Source of the DNA: Thalassotalea insulae
GTDB taxonomy: Bacteria > Pseudomonadota > Gammaproteobacteria > Enterobacterales > Alteromonadaceae
DNA length: 64,000 bases
Direction: 5' to 3'
NCBI RefSeq assembly: GCF_030161395.1
Contig: NZ_BSST01000001.1
Coordinates: 3,534,001 to 3,598,000 of the forward strand
Shown here piece by piece: positions 15,442 through 25,211 of this stretch (its first letter is position 1; every line of letters starts with the position of its first letter). The notes under the pieces were generated by a model. That model had not been told where the DNA came from and did not search any database. It saw nothing but the letters and a program-made list of their open reading frames with translations. A program made the translations under genes and the position numbers.

Positions 15442-17358
15442 ATGGTTATGGCGATATTGTCATTAGCGTGGAAAAGCGGGTTGTTTTTCTCTAAAAAAGG
15501 CTTTGTCGTTAATGCTCGAAAATATTTGTTTTTAGTATTGCTTCTACCCAGTTTCGTTTCTTTTTCTTCGAATCATAGCAGTGATTTTCTCTCTGTCTTT
15601 CAGCGTCATAGCGCTATTATGCTGATGATAGCGCCAGACAGTGGTCATATTGTTTACGCCAATGAGGCGGCAAGTGCTTTTTATGGATATCCGGTAAATA
15701 AGCTAACCACATTGACTATCCAAGACATCAATATGTTAACGCCAGAGCAGGTGGCTGTAGAGCGTGAAAATGCCGAACGGGAGAATCGGCGCTATTTTAT
15801 TTTTCGCCATCAAATAGCCAGTGGTGATATTAAAACGGTTAAGGTTTACTCCATCCCGATTCAGTTAGCGGGCAAGTCGTTGCTTTATTCGGTTATTCAG
15901 GATATTTCATTGCAGCGACAACTGTCGCAAGAGCTGTGGCATTATCAAGCCAGTCTAGAGCAGGCTGTTGATTTACAAACGGCTAAAACGAAGAATAAAA
16001 CTTCCTTGATCAATATGTTATTAGCGATAGGCATGGCGTTAATGTTAGTAACTTCCGGGATCTTATTTTACCTGTTAAAGCGTAAAAACCTTATCGAAGA
16101 GAAGAGTCATCAGTTATCACAGATTGTTGAACAAAGTCCGGTGGCGATAGCAACGACGGATTTATCCGGTCATATCGATTATGTTAACCAAAAATTTATT
16201 CGTGATTGCGGTTATTCAAAAGAGGAGCTAATTGGTAGTCAACCGAGCTTATTAACCGATGATTCGCTGGATGCTAGGGTTTACCATCAAGTGGTTGCTA
16301 GTGTTGCCCGAGGAAAAACGTGGATAGGAGAACTTTATACTAAAAGTAAAAATGGTGAAAAATTTTGGGAGCGAGTGCATCTTTATCCAATAAAAAATGT
16401 GCAGGGCAGTATCGTGAATTATGTCGCAATTAAGGAAAATATTACTGAACTAAAGGAAGATGAAAAGCAGCTTAGGTTGGCGTCAACGGTATTTCAAACC
16501 GCAACAGAAGGGGTGATGATTTCAGATGCAGACAATATTATTGTGGCGGTTAATGATGCCTTCACGCAAATTACCGGCTTTTCTCAGCAGGAAGTGTTAG
16601 GCAAGAAACCCTCGATTTTAAGCTCCGGTCATCACGACGATGCATTTTATCAACAGATGCAACAAACCCTTGATGCTAAAGATAGCTGGCAGGGAGAAAT
16701 ATGTAATCGCCGTAAAGACGGTGAAATTTATTATGAATGGTTATCGATCACTGCAATCAGAGATGAGCGTGGTGAGCTGGAAGCTTATGTTTCTTTGCTC
16801 AGTGATATTACTCAGCGTAAGAAAAACGCAGACAAAATATATTATCAAGCAAATTTTGATGCCTTAACCGGCTTGGCTAATCGTAATTTGTTTCTCGACC
16901 GTTTCAACCAAATGCTGGAACAGGCGAATCGAAATGGACAAAAAATAGCCCTGTTCTTTATTGATCTCGATGGTTTTAAAGGAATTAATGATAACCTAGG
17001 TCACGCAATTGGTGATTTGTTATTGCAACAGGTGGCGGAACGTTTATCACAGTCGGTGAGAAAATCTGATACGGTTACCCGGCTAGGTGGTGATGAGTTT
17101 GCCATTATCTTAACTGAAAATGATGACCTTGATGCGGTAGCTCGTATTGCTAGTAAAATTCAACACAGCATTGCTGAGCCATTTCAACTAAAACAACACC
17201 AGGCAATACTTTCCGCCAGCATAGGTATTACTATTTATCCCGAGCATGGCAATGAGCTCGATGAATTGCTGAACAAAGCGGATAGCGCGATGTATCGAGC
17301 GAAGCAAAATGGCCGTAATAATTATCAATTTTATCGTGATAGTGAAGAAATTCTTTAG
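15442..17358 (+). CDS. Membrane PAS-PAS-PAS diguanylate cyclase
   Basis: A 638-residue sensor that would make cyclic di-GMP from two GTP. Order: N-terminal membrane segment (about 26-44), a PAS domain that would lie in the periplasm (about 50-160), a second membrane helix (about 190-212), two cytoplasmic PAS domains (about 220-340 and 345-465) and a GGDEF domain (about 470-630). The active-site GGDEF is intact (RLGGDEFAII) and the inhibitory-site RxxD (RKSD) sits five residues before it, so product inhibition is expected. There is no EAL domain. ATG 15442 follows an AAGGTAATA ribosome site. The signal is unknown. Confidence 0.92.
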   Translation: MVMAILSLAWKSGLFFSKKGFVVNARKYLFLVLLLPSFVSFSSNHSSDFLSVFQRHSAIMLMIAPDSGHIVYANEAASAFYGYPVNKLTTLTIQDINMLTPEQVAVERENAERENRRYFIFRHQIASGDIKTVKVYSIPIQLAGKSLLYSVIQDISLQRQLSQELWHYQASLEQAVDLQTAKTKNKTSLINMLLAIGMALMLVTSGILFYLLKRKNLIEEKSHQLSQIVEQSPVAIATTDLSGHIDYVNQKFIRDCGYSKEELIGSQPSLLTDDSLDARVYHQVVASVARGKTWIGELYTKSKNGEKFWERVHLYPIKNVQGSIVNYVAIKENITELKEDEKQLRLASTVFQTATEGVMISDADNIIVAVNDAFTQITGFSQQEVLGKKPSILSSGHHDDAFYQQMQQTLDAKDSWQGEICNRRKDGEIYYEWLSITAIRDERGELEAYVSLLSDITQRKKNADKIYYQANFDALTGLANRNLFLDRFNQMLEQANRNGQKIALFFIDLDGFKGINDNLGHAIGDLLLQQVAERLSQSVRKSDTVTRLGGDEFAIILTENDDLDAVARIASKIQHSIAEPFQLKQHQAILSASIGITIYPEHGNELDELLNKADSAMYRAKQNGRNNYQFYRDSEEIL

Positions 17359-17447
17359 TTATGCCTCAGTATAAAAATTAAACAGTTTGTCTTATACTAA
17401 GGTTATGGCAAATAATGCTTTACCAGCATGAGCTAAAGGAGCTTAGT

Positions 17448-17645
17448 ATGGTTTCTTCAATCAGTGGTAATGGGCAACCTAATGTTGCAGAGGTATTAAA
17501 AGAACAGGCAAAAAATGTTGAGCAGCAGCGTCAGCAGGCTGAGCAAGAACGCATTCGTCAAGAACAGCTTCGTCAGCAACAGGCAGAGCAAACACAGCAA
17601 TCTAATGATCCTCAGCGTGGCCAAAATGTCGATGTTCGCGCTTGA
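17448..17645 (+). CDS. Small Gln/Glu-rich coiled-coil protein of unknown function
   Basis: A 65-residue protein whose central half is a charged, glutamine-rich helix (EQAKNVEQQRQQAEQERI and onward), likely a coiled coil, with a polar disordered tail. The frame opens at 17415, but ATG 17448 preceded by AAAGGAGCTTAGT is the clear translational start. I do not recognise the family. It sits alone between the PAS-GGDEF and DUF1835 genes, and the strong ribosome site argues that it is a real gene. Confidence 0.6.
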   Translation: MVSSISGNGQPNVAEVLKEQAKNVEQQRQQAEQERIRQEQLRQQQAEQTQQSNDPQRGQNVDVRA

Positions 17646-17758
17646 ATTGAAATAGCCTCAGATAAGGGTAACAAGTAAACCAGCGCTAGATTTCACTTTT
17701 ATTTATGCTGGTTGATTTGTTATGGTTTGATAACATCAATTTATCCGTTTAATTTTTA

Positions 17759-18532
17759 TTGTCTCAGCAGCCACATATAACTCCCGATAATACTGTTCAT
17801 ATTCTTAATGGTGATGCTTTACGAGAGTGCTTTCCTCCGTCTTTATCAGGAGAAATTATCGTTGCCAGAGAATGTTTGGTCGATGGTGATGTGAAAGGTG
17901 ACACGTTCGATCAGCTGATGACAAACAGAGCGGCTTTTATTGAACAGTACCCTGAATGTTCTAAAGAGCAATATTTGCAATCTACAGTGCCGGAATTTAA
18001 AAAGATTTTGGCACTAGCACCTGATCGGCAGGTGGTTTGCTGGTTTGAACAAGATTTATTTTGTCAGGTTAATTTCTGGTATGTCTGCTCGTTACTGATC
18101 GATAACCCGCAATTAATTGTTTATTTAGTGCGACCAAACAAGGGCAATGAATACAGTTTTGCGCATATGTCGACGCGGCAGTTAATCGTTGCTTTTGACA
18201 ATAAACAGCAGCTGACCAAAGAGCAGCTGAAGTTATTTGCCGGGCTTTGGTTCGCCTATCAACAGCAAAACTGGCAACAGCTGGAATCGACCGCTGCTCA
18301 GCTTAGCAGCGATTTTTTATTTGTTAAGCCTGCCGTTGATGCTCAGCTCGCCCGTTTGCCTGATGCTAATGGCTTAGGTTTACCTGAGCGTGAATTATTA
18401 GCCATTATGCGCCGTCAACAGCATTTAACCTTTACAGCGGTTTTTCAGGAATTTTATCAATCGATGGCGTTATATAGTTTTGGTGATCTGCAAGTTAAGG
18501 CGATGTATGACCGCTTATTACCTTTAGTTTAG
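17759..18532 (+). CDS. DUF1835 domain-containing protein
   Basis: A 257-residue soluble protein beginning VHILNGDAL (residues 13-21), the hallmark of the DUF1835 family, followed by an acidic ARECLVDGDV segment and a WFEQDLFCQVNFWYV motif around residue 97; the C-terminal part (GLPERELLAIMRR) resembles the helical domain often paired with it. The biochemical role is not known. The only available start is TTG 17759, because an in-frame stop lies three codons upstream, and no ribosome site is evident, so translation may be weak. Apparently monocistronic. Confidence 0.75.
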   Translation: MSQQPHITPDNTVHILNGDALRECFPPSLSGEIIVARECLVDGDVKGDTFDQLMTNRAAFIEQYPECSKEQYLQSTVPEFKKILALAPDRQVVCWFEQDLFCQVNFWYVCSLLIDNPQLIVYLVRPNKGNEYSFAHMSTRQLIVAFDNKQQLTKEQLKLFAGLWFAYQQQNWQQLESTAAQLSSDFLFVKPAVDAQLARLPDANGLGLPERELLAIMRRQQHLTFTAVFQEFYQSMALYSFGDLQVKAMYDRLLPLV

Positions 18533-18676
18533 CGTCTGTATTTTGCTGTCGAGTAAATCTTGTGCAATCACTCAGATTAATCCCGCTGTTTAACTATTAT
18601 CACTTGTTATCTTCACGCCTCGTTATATGATGAAAGCAGTGAATAATTTCGGTGATGGTATAAGGATAGTGATTAG

Positions 18677-19888
18677 ATGAATAAATGCGCAGTAGCTCTT
18701 GTTTGTGGTGTGGCCGTTTCGATATTAAGTAATTCTCCCCGTGCTTATGCGACAAGTGATAGTCAGGATTTTCAGCAATGTCAGCATAGGATTAAAGAGC
18801 AGGCGGTTACTCAGGGCTTTTCTGATAACATTGTAGCGCTCACTGAGCAGTTAACACCCATTAAGCGAGTCTTAACCCTAGATAAAAAACAGCCGGAGTT
18901 TGCTGAAAGTTTTGCGCAATATGTTAATAAACGGGTTAGTCATTATCATGTCAATAAAGGTCGCGAACTGCTGAAGTCTCATAAAAAATTATTCAGTCAG
19001 TTGCAGGAAAAATATGGCATACCGCCACAATATCTCGTGTCATTTTGGGGATTAGAAACCGTGTTTGGCCGCCATAAGGGGAAGATGTCAGTATTAAATG
19101 CCTTAGCAACTCTTGCTTGTGATCAGCGTAGAAGTGAATATTTTACCGATGAATTATTCGATCTATTTCACTTGATTGACCAAGGTGTGGTTAGTACCGC
19201 TCAGCTTAAAGGTTCATGGGCTGGAGCTATGGGACATATGCAATTTATGCCATCGGCGTTAAGAAAATATGCTTTAGATGGTGATCAGGACGGTAAAGTT
19301 GACGTCTGGCAAAGTGAGCAAGATGCCTTAACCAGCGCTGCGAACTACCTGAATCAAATTGGCTGGCATAGCAATGAGCGTTGGGGTAGAGAAGTGTTGT
19401 TACCCGAAGATTTTGACTTTAGCGCGATTGAATTTGATCAGCGTTACCCATTAGCGACATTTGCTAAGATGGGAGTTACCAAATTAAATGGTCAAGCTTT
19501 ACCTCAATACGATACTCAGGCGGAATTAGTGCTGCCGAATGGCCATCAGGGGCATGCGTTTTTGGTTTATCAAAATTTTGATGTCATTATGAATTGGAAC
19601 TTGTCGAAAAACTATGCGCTCTCGGTCGGAATTTTGGCGGATAAACTGGTTGGCGGCCAAGGTGTTCGCAAACTCGCTAGTGCTAAACCGCTTGCTTATA
19701 GCCGAGTACAACTGGAGAGGTTGCAAGCTAAATTGAATGCATTAGGTTTTGACAGCGGCGAACCCGATGGTATCTGGGGGCCAAACAGCCGTAAAGCGAT
19801 TCGAGCATTTCAAATCGAGCAACAATTAATTGCCGACGGTTTTCCTAATAAAGAAGTGTTTGAGCGCTTAGGTTTGTTACAAAGCTAG
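18677..19888 (+). CDS. Lytic murein transglycosylase (MltB type) with peptidoglycan-binding domain
   Basis: A 403-residue exported GH103/MltB-like enzyme that cleaves peptidoglycan glycan strands to 1,6-anhydro-muropeptides. A signal peptide (about residues 1-25) is followed by the catalytic domain with the Glu in FWGLETVFG (around residue 118) and GSWAGAMGHMQFMPSA, then a C-terminal peptidoglycan-binding domain (LQAKLNALGFDSGEPDGIWG, about 340-400). The signal sequence has no lipobox, so it is probably soluble periplasmic rather than a lipoprotein. A paralogue without the binding domain lies at 38042. Confidence 0.92.
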   Translation: MNKCAVALVCGVAVSILSNSPRAYATSDSQDFQQCQHRIKEQAVTQGFSDNIVALTEQLTPIKRVLTLDKKQPEFAESFAQYVNKRVSHYHVNKGRELLKSHKKLFSQLQEKYGIPPQYLVSFWGLETVFGRHKGKMSVLNALATLACDQRRSEYFTDELFDLFHLIDQGVVSTAQLKGSWAGAMGHMQFMPSALRKYALDGDQDGKVDVWQSEQDALTSAANYLNQIGWHSNERWGREVLLPEDFDFSAIEFDQRYPLATFAKMGVTKLNGQALPQYDTQAELVLPNGHQGHAFLVYQNFDVIMNWNLSKNYALSVGILADKLVGGQGVRKLASAKPLAYSRVQLERLQAKLNALGFDSGEPDGIWGPNSRKAIRAFQIEQQLIADGFPNKEVFERLGLLQS

Positions 19889-19948
19889 TATTTCTGTTGT
19901 TTAGCACGATAAAAAGCGCTTTAGCAGCTATTCTCGTTGAAAAACACT

Positions 19949-19957
19949 TGATATAAT
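19949..19957 (+). promoter_or_regulatory. Extended -10 promoter of glnS
   Basis: TGATATAAT is an ideal extended -10 element (TG-N-TATAAT) about 50 bases before the glnS ATG. No strong -35 is seen at 17 bases, which is typical for this promoter class. Confidence 0.6.
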
Positions 19958-20005
19958 GCCGCGCAATTACATTTAGATTTTATATATTTTATAGAGGTTC
20001 TGTGG

Positions 20006-21676
20006 ATGTCGGAAGTTGAAAACCGTCCTACTAATTTTATTCGCCAAATAATTGATGCTGATCTGGCAAGTGGGACACACACCAGTGTGCAGACGCGTTT
20101 TCCACCTGAGCCTAATGGTTACTTGCATATAGGCCATGCCAAATCGATTTGCTTAAATTTCGGTATTGCTAAAGATTATAATGGCTTATGTAATTTACGC
20201 TTTGATGATACTAACCCTGAAAAGGAAGATATTGATTACGTCAATTCCATTAAAGAAGATGTGCACTGGTTAGGTTTCCAATGGTCAGGTGATATTCATT
20301 ATTCATCGGATTATTTCGACCGTTTGTATGGTTATGCGGTTGAATTAATTGAGAAAGGTTTAGCTTATGTTTGTTTCTTAAACGCAGAGCAAACCCGAGA
20401 ATACCGCGGCACGTTAAAGCAGCCAGGTAAAAACAGCCCGTATCGTGATACCTCACCAGCAGAAAATTTAGCGTTATTTGAAAAAATGAAAAATGGCGAG
20501 TTTAAAGAAGGTGAGTGCGCGTTAAGAGCAAAAATCGATATGGCGTCGAGCTTTATGTGTATGCGCGATCCGGTGATTTATCGCATTAAGTTTGCTCATC
20601 ATCATCAAACCGGTGATAAATGGTGCATTTATCCAATGTATGATTTTACTCACTGTATTTCTGATGCCATTGAAAATATTACTCACTCATTATGTACGTT
20701 GGAGTTTCAGGATAACCGCCGTTTATATGATTGGGTGATCGATAATATTTCGATTGAATCGCGCCCACGTCAATATGAGTTTTCTCGCTTAAATCTGGAA
20801 TATACGGTAATGAGTAAACGTAAGTTAAACTCATTGGTAACCGAAAAGCTGGTTGATGGCTGGGACGACCCGCGGATGCCAACGATTGCAGCATTTCGTC
20901 GTCGCGGTTATACGCCAGGTTCACTGCGTGAATTTGCTAAGCGCATTGGTGTTACTAAGATGGATAACACCGTAGAAATGAGTGTCTTAGAAGCTTGTAT
21001 TCGCGAAGACTTAAACGACAACGCACCACGTGCGATGGCGGTACTTAACCCAATTAAGCTCGTGATTGAAAATTATCCGCAAGATCAGGTTGAGCAATTG
21101 ACAGTAAAAAACCATCCCAGTGATGAAAGTCAAGGTACACGTATCGTGCCATTTGCTAAAGAATTATATATTGAAGTGGAAGATTTTAGAGAAGAAGCGA
21201 ATAAAAAATATAAGCGTTTAGTGCTTGGCAAAGCGGTACGTTTACGTGGTGCTTATGTAGTAACTGCAACAGGTTGTGATAAAGACGCTGACGGTAATAT
21301 AACTACAGTTTATTGTCAGTACGATGATAAAACCTTAGGCAAAAATCCAGAAGATGGCACTAAGCCTAAAGGCGTTATCCATTGGGTCAGTGCCGAGCAA
21401 AGTTTAGATGCCACCGTGCGTTTGTACGACAGATTGTTTACCGTGCCTAACCCGGCAGCAGCAGAAGACTTTCATAGTGTGATTAATCCTGAATCTTTAG
21501 TGGTGATTGAAAACGCGAAAGTAGAACCTGCCTTAGCACAGGCTAAGCCTGAGCTTGCTTACCAATTTGAACGTCAGGGCTATTTTTGTTTAGATAACAA
21601 AGAAGCTACTGCTGACCATTTAGTGTTTAACCGTACCGTTGGTTTACGCGATACTTGGGCGAAAATTTCAGGCTAG
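20006..21676 (+). CDS. glnS: Glutaminyl-tRNA synthetase
   Basis: GlnRS charges tRNA-Gln directly with glutamine in the cytoplasm. The 556-residue length equals E. coli GlnRS (554). The class I signatures are intact: FPPEPNGYLHIGHAKS (HIGH at about residues 41-44) and MSKRK (around residue 270); the anticodon-binding beta-barrels make up the C-terminal 200 residues. It has its own promoter (TATAAT at 19952) and a strong terminator, so it forms a single-gene unit. Confidence 0.98.
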   Translation: MSEVENRPTNFIRQIIDADLASGTHTSVQTRFPPEPNGYLHIGHAKSICLNFGIAKDYNGLCNLRFDDTNPEKEDIDYVNSIKEDVHWLGFQWSGDIHYSSDYFDRLYGYAVELIEKGLAYVCFLNAEQTREYRGTLKQPGKNSPYRDTSPAENLALFEKMKNGEFKEGECALRAKIDMASSFMCMRDPVIYRIKFAHHHQTGDKWCIYPMYDFTHCISDAIENITHSLCTLEFQDNRRLYDWVIDNISIESRPRQYEFSRLNLEYTVMSKRKLNSLVTEKLVDGWDDPRMPTIAAFRRRGYTPGSLREFAKRIGVTKMDNTVEMSVLEACIREDLNDNAPRAMAVLNPIKLVIENYPQDQVEQLTVKNHPSDESQGTRIVPFAKELYIEVEDFREEANKKYKRLVLGKAVRLRGAYVVTATGCDKDADGNITTVYCQYDDKTLGKNPEDGTKPKGVIHWVSAEQSLDATVRLYDRLFTVPNPAAAEDFHSVINPESLVVIENAKVEPALAQAKPELAYQFERQGYFCLDNKEATADHLVFNRTVGLRDTWAKISG

Positions 21677-21706
21677 CTAAGAGCTAACAGGTTAAGTCAA
21701 TTTGTG

Positions 21707-21735
21707 AAAAAACGCGCCATTTAGCGCGTTTTTTT
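21707..21735 (+). terminator. Intrinsic terminator of glnS
   Basis: AAAAAACGCGC and GCGCGTTTTTTT form a GC-core stem with a 6-base loop and a long U-run, 30 bases after the glnS stop. Confidence 0.9.
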
Positions 21736-22023
21736 ATGCCTTAAAATGACTTATGCAATATTTAATTCAATTGGTGTTGTTTATGTTATGACTAGAGGTG
21801 CAACCTTTAGTCGTGTAGTTTGGTATTATTGTCCTTATATAACTATGGCGATATTCTAACTAAAGAGACCGCATCGGAGTAAAAATGAGTGGATAACTGC
21901 CAATGGGGTGTGGCTGGTCAGTAAATGAGCTACCGTGATTTTATCCATGTTTTTACGACAAATTAATTTCTTTCATTTTTCACTGGCGATAGAATATAAA
22001 AACACTCACTACCAGTAACATCT
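21736..22023. other. Rest of the glnS-zapE intergenic region
   Basis: This is the second part of a 347-bp gap. Its only visible structure is a hairpin at 21790-21812 (GACTAGAGGT, loop GCA, ACCTTTAGTC; nine Watson-Crick pairs plus one G-U), which has no U-tract. The zapE promoter must lie here, but I cannot place it. No coding frame or known RNA element seen. Confidence 0.45.
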
Positions 22024-23262
22024 ATGCCTGAAAACTCTCCGGTTAATCAATATCAAGCTCTGGTTGCTGCCAATCAAATCAGCTTTGATAACTCACAACA
22101 GCAAGCGGTTGAATTACTTGAGCAGTTATACCTAAAGCTAGTGACTAAACAGTCATGGTTTAGTCACAAAAAAACACCGATAAAAGGCATTTATTTGTGG
22201 GGGAAAGTAGGACGTGGTAAAACATTTTTAATGGATGTTTTCGTTGCTAGCCTGCCTAACACAATGTGCAAGCGCCAACATTTTCATCATTTTATGCAGG
22301 ACGTTCACGCTCAATTAAAAGCGTGCGCTGGCCGTGTTGAACCGTTAAAATATCTGGCGAAACAGTTTAGTCAACAGTATCAGGTTTTATGCTTTGACGA
22401 ATTTTTCGTTGCTGATATTGGCGACGCCATGCTATTAGGAAACTTGTTGCAATACCTGTTTGAGCGCGGCGTAGTTGTGGTTAGCACCAGTAACTGCGCG
22501 CCCGATCAACTCTATCGTAATGGCCTGCAACGAGCGCGGTTTTTACCGGCAATAGCCGCCATTGAGCAACATACTGATGTTTTGCATTTAGATGGTAAGC
22601 AAGATCATCGCAAGCGCTCATTAACGTTTGAGCAAAATTACTTTGAACTACCTAACGAGAATGACCAGAGAGCAGCGTTGCATTTTAGCTTGCTTAAGTG
22701 TTTTGGTTTGGAGAGTGATCTCCCTAGCTTACATCATTCACCAGCACAATCTTCAACCGCAGCTTGTGAGACTAAAATGACTATTTTAGGACGGGAGCTC
22801 AATTGCATTACACAAATAAATGATGCGGCAAGGCGTGTTATTTGTTTTGATTTTTCCGAGCTATGTCAGGGCCCACGCAGTCATTTTGATTATGTTGAGT
22901 TAGCAAAAAAATTTCATACTATTTTATTATTCAATGTACCGGCAATGAGTGGTCAGGCTTATGAAAGGATCAAAGCGAGAGGTACTGAGGATAATGGCTC
23001 AAATATCAATATCTCTGCTGGCGAAACAGGGGAGCGAGAAGTGATGCTAGCACCTATGGATGATGCGGCCCGACGATTTATTGCCCTAATTGATGAATGT
23101 TACGACTCACATATAGAGCTGGTGATCACCGCAGATGTGCCTCAGAATAAGCTTTATAATAATGGCACTTTGTTGTTTGAATTTGAACGAACAAAAAGCC
23201 GGTTAATCGAAATGGCCTCGGTTGAATATCGTAATAAGACCAGAGCGCGAGAGGAAGTGTAA
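22024..23262 (+). CDS. zapE: Cell division ATPase ZapE (AFG1-like)
   Basis: ZapE is an AAA-type ATPase related to mitochondrial Afg1/Lace1 that in E. coli associates with the division ring under stress. The 412-residue product is longer than E. coli ZapE (375). Walker A is GKVGRGKT (around residues 61-68) and Walker B is VLCFDEFFVADI (about 121-132), both intact; the C-terminal region includes YEFERTKSRLIEM-like sequence as in the family. The extra length is in the middle (about residues 225-260, Ser/Thr/His rich). Single-gene unit. Confidence 0.93.
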   Translation: MPENSPVNQYQALVAANQISFDNSQQQAVELLEQLYLKLVTKQSWFSHKKTPIKGIYLWGKVGRGKTFLMDVFVASLPNTMCKRQHFHHFMQDVHAQLKACAGRVEPLKYLAKQFSQQYQVLCFDEFFVADIGDAMLLGNLLQYLFERGVVVVSTSNCAPDQLYRNGLQRARFLPAIAAIEQHTDVLHLDGKQDHRKRSLTFEQNYFELPNENDQRAALHFSLLKCFGLESDLPSLHHSPAQSSTAACETKMTILGRELNCITQINDAARRVICFDFSELCQGPRSHFDYVELAKKFHTILLFNVPAMSGQAYERIKARGTEDNGSNINISAGETGEREVMLAPMDDAARRFIALIDECYDSHIELVITADVPQNKLYNNGTLLFEFERTKSRLIEMASVEYRNKTRAREEV

Positions 23263-23385
23263 GCGTAAGCGTTAGTTATCCCTTGATTAGTCAAACTGTA
23301 TAGTATCACCGATAGCGATTTTGTAGCTATTTGTTGGCAGATAATTACTTTAGGCTAAGTAAATTATCTTAATGAGTGAGTGGCT

Positions 23386-24294
23386 ATGCTGAAACAATCT
23401 ATCCCATTTATCTTTGTGCTGCTATGGAGTACCGGTTTTATCGGTACCAAGCTGGGTTTACCTTACGCATCTGCGGGTGATTTTTTAATATTAAGAACCT
23501 TAGCCAATATCGCGATTTTTGCCATTTTATTGCTGATATTAAAACAATCCAGATTAAACAAGTCTCAGATTTTCCATGCCATGGTCACTGGGTTATTAAT
23601 CCATGGTGCTTATTTGGGTGGAGTATATAGTGCTATAGCTTATGGTGTACCAGCTGGTTTAGCGGCGATTATTGTCGGATTACAGCCTTTATTGACCAGT
23701 GTTTTGGCGATAGTGGTATTTAATACTCAGCTTGCGCGTATTCAATGGCTAGCCTTATTTATCGGTTTAGTTGGCTTAGTGTTAGTGGTAGCCAGTGGTC
23801 TACAGTTAGCAGATGCCTCGTTTTGGGCACTCGCTTTCGCTTTTATTGCGTTATTTGGCATTACCTTAGGGACCTTATATCAAAAACGCTTTTGTCAGCA
23901 ACAGGCAATGTTACCTTCAGTTTGCTGGCAGTATATTGCAAGTTTACTGGTGTTTGCCCCTATGGCGTTATTCGATGGTGGCCGGCAAGTTCAGTGGAGT
24001 GGTGAATTTATTTTTAGTCTTATCTGGCTAGTCTTAGTGCTGTCTGTCGCTGCGATCTTGCTGCTGATGTATATGGTCAAGCAGGGGGATACTGCTAAGG
24101 TTAGCGCTTATTTTTATTTAGTGCCGCCAGCAACCACGATTGAAGCCTGGTTATTGTTTAACGAACAGCTATCGCTAACAAGTTTTTTCGGCATGATACT
24201 GTGTGCGTTAAGTGTTTATTTTGTTATTCATCCTAAATTTGCTAAAGCGGTATTAGATACCCGAGATGAGGTTAGTCAGTCATCGGCAACGTAG
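23386..24294 (+). CDS. EamA-family (DMT) transporter
   Basis: A 302-residue inner-membrane protein with ten hydrophobic segments in two EamA repeats, as in RhaT/YdcZ-like drug/metabolite exporters. The N-terminus LLWSTGFIGTKLGLPYA is typical, as is AIIVGLQPLLTS at the end of the first repeat. The substrate is unknown. A GTG two codons upstream (23380) is an alternative start; ATG 23386 is preferred. It is convergent with trpA, and a shared terminator separates them. Confidence 0.88.
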   Translation: MLKQSIPFIFVLLWSTGFIGTKLGLPYASAGDFLILRTLANIAIFAILLLILKQSRLNKSQIFHAMVTGLLIHGAYLGGVYSAIAYGVPAGLAAIIVGLQPLLTSVLAIVVFNTQLARIQWLALFIGLVGLVLVVASGLQLADASFWALAFAFIALFGITLGTLYQKRFCQQQAMLPSVCWQYIASLLVFAPMALFDGGRQVQWSGEFIFSLIWLVLVLSVAAILLLMYMVKQGDTAKVSAYFYLVPPATTIEAWLLFNEQLSLTSFFGMILCALSVYFVIHPKFAKAVLDTRDEVSQSSAT

Positions 24295-24316
24295 TGAAGT
24301 TATGAGAAATAAAAAA

Positions 24317-24335
24317 GGGGCATTTGTTGTGCCCC
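24317..24335. terminator. Bidirectional terminator between eamA and the trp operon
   Basis: GGGGCA and TGCCCC form the stem with a 7-base loop. The minus side runs into TTTTTTATTTC and the plus side into ATTTCTTT, so it serves the trp operon and the transporter gene. Confidence 0.82.
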
Positions 24336-24362
24336 ATTTCTTTATTGCTATTAGTATAGCTG

Positions 24363-25211
24363 TTAATTAAGCTTAGTAGCCGCTTTCATTTGGCTCACAA
24401 ATTTACCAAGCTGACTGAACATTTCTGCTTCATTGTTCAGGTTTTGTTCAATGATGTTAACCACTGCAGAACCACTGATTGCGCCCTGCGCGCCGCTAGC
24501 TAATGCCGCTTTAACCTGACTCGGTGCTGAAATTCCAAACCCTATGACCGCCGGAGCCGCATTATGCGAGTTAAGCTGTGCGATTAAATGCTCGGTCGAT
24601 AAGCCTGCTCCAGCATTTTCCTTAGCCGGATCATCAGCGCCGGTGACGCCTGCACGGCTTAACACATAAGTATAACCCTGACTATATTGCGAAATTTTGG
24701 TCAGAGTGTCTGTGCTAGCATTAGGGGGGGCAATAAAAATAGGTGCGATATTCGCATCTTTTGCCGCTTGCCTGAAACGTTCACTTTCCCGGATTGGCAA
24801 GTCTGCAATCAGTACAGAATCTACCCCGGCATCACTGATATCTTGATAAAACTTTGTAATACCGCGGGCAAATACCAAGTTACCGTATAGGAGCAAGCCA
24901 ATCGGAATATCCGGTGCGTATGCTCGTACTTGTGCTAAGATCTCAATACAGGTGTCGGTGTTAGTACCAGAGGCAAGCGCACGTTTACCGGCATTTTGTA
25001 TTGTCACTCCGTCGGCACTTGGGTCAGAAAATGGAATGCCGAGCTCTAAGGCATCAGCGCCGTTATCAATTAAGGTTTTAATTATCTTAAAAGAAAGCGC
25101 TGCATTTGGATCGCCAATGGTTACAAACGGAATAAACGCGCCCTGATTGTTTTCAGCTAAGCGGGCAAAGCAAGCTTGATAGCGCTGACCTGGATTGGTA
25201 ATAGATGTCAT
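24363..25211 (-). CDS. trpA: Tryptophan synthase alpha subunit
   Basis: TrpA cleaves indole-3-glycerol phosphate to indole, which passes through a tunnel to TrpB. The 282-residue TIM barrel carries the catalytic Glu in ALELGIPFSDPSADG (Glu around residue 57, Asp following) and the phosphate-binding GFGISAPSQVK near residue 227. Its ATG overlaps the trpB stop by one base (TAATG), which suggests translational coupling. It is the last gene of the trp operon, followed by a bidirectional terminator. Confidence 0.98.
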   Translation of the reverse strand: MTSITNPGQRYQACFARLAENNQGAFIPFVTIGDPNAALSFKIIKTLIDNGADALELGIPFSDPSADGVTIQNAGKRALASGTNTDTCIEILAQVRAYAPDIPIGLLLYGNLVFARGITKFYQDISDAGVDSVLIADLPIRESERFRQAAKDANIAPIFIAPPNASTDTLTKISQYSQGYTYVLSRAGVTGADDPAKENAGAGLSTEHLIAQLNSHNAAPAVIGFGISAPSQVKAALASGAQGAISGSAVVNIIEQNLNNEAEMFSQLGKFVSQMKAATKLN

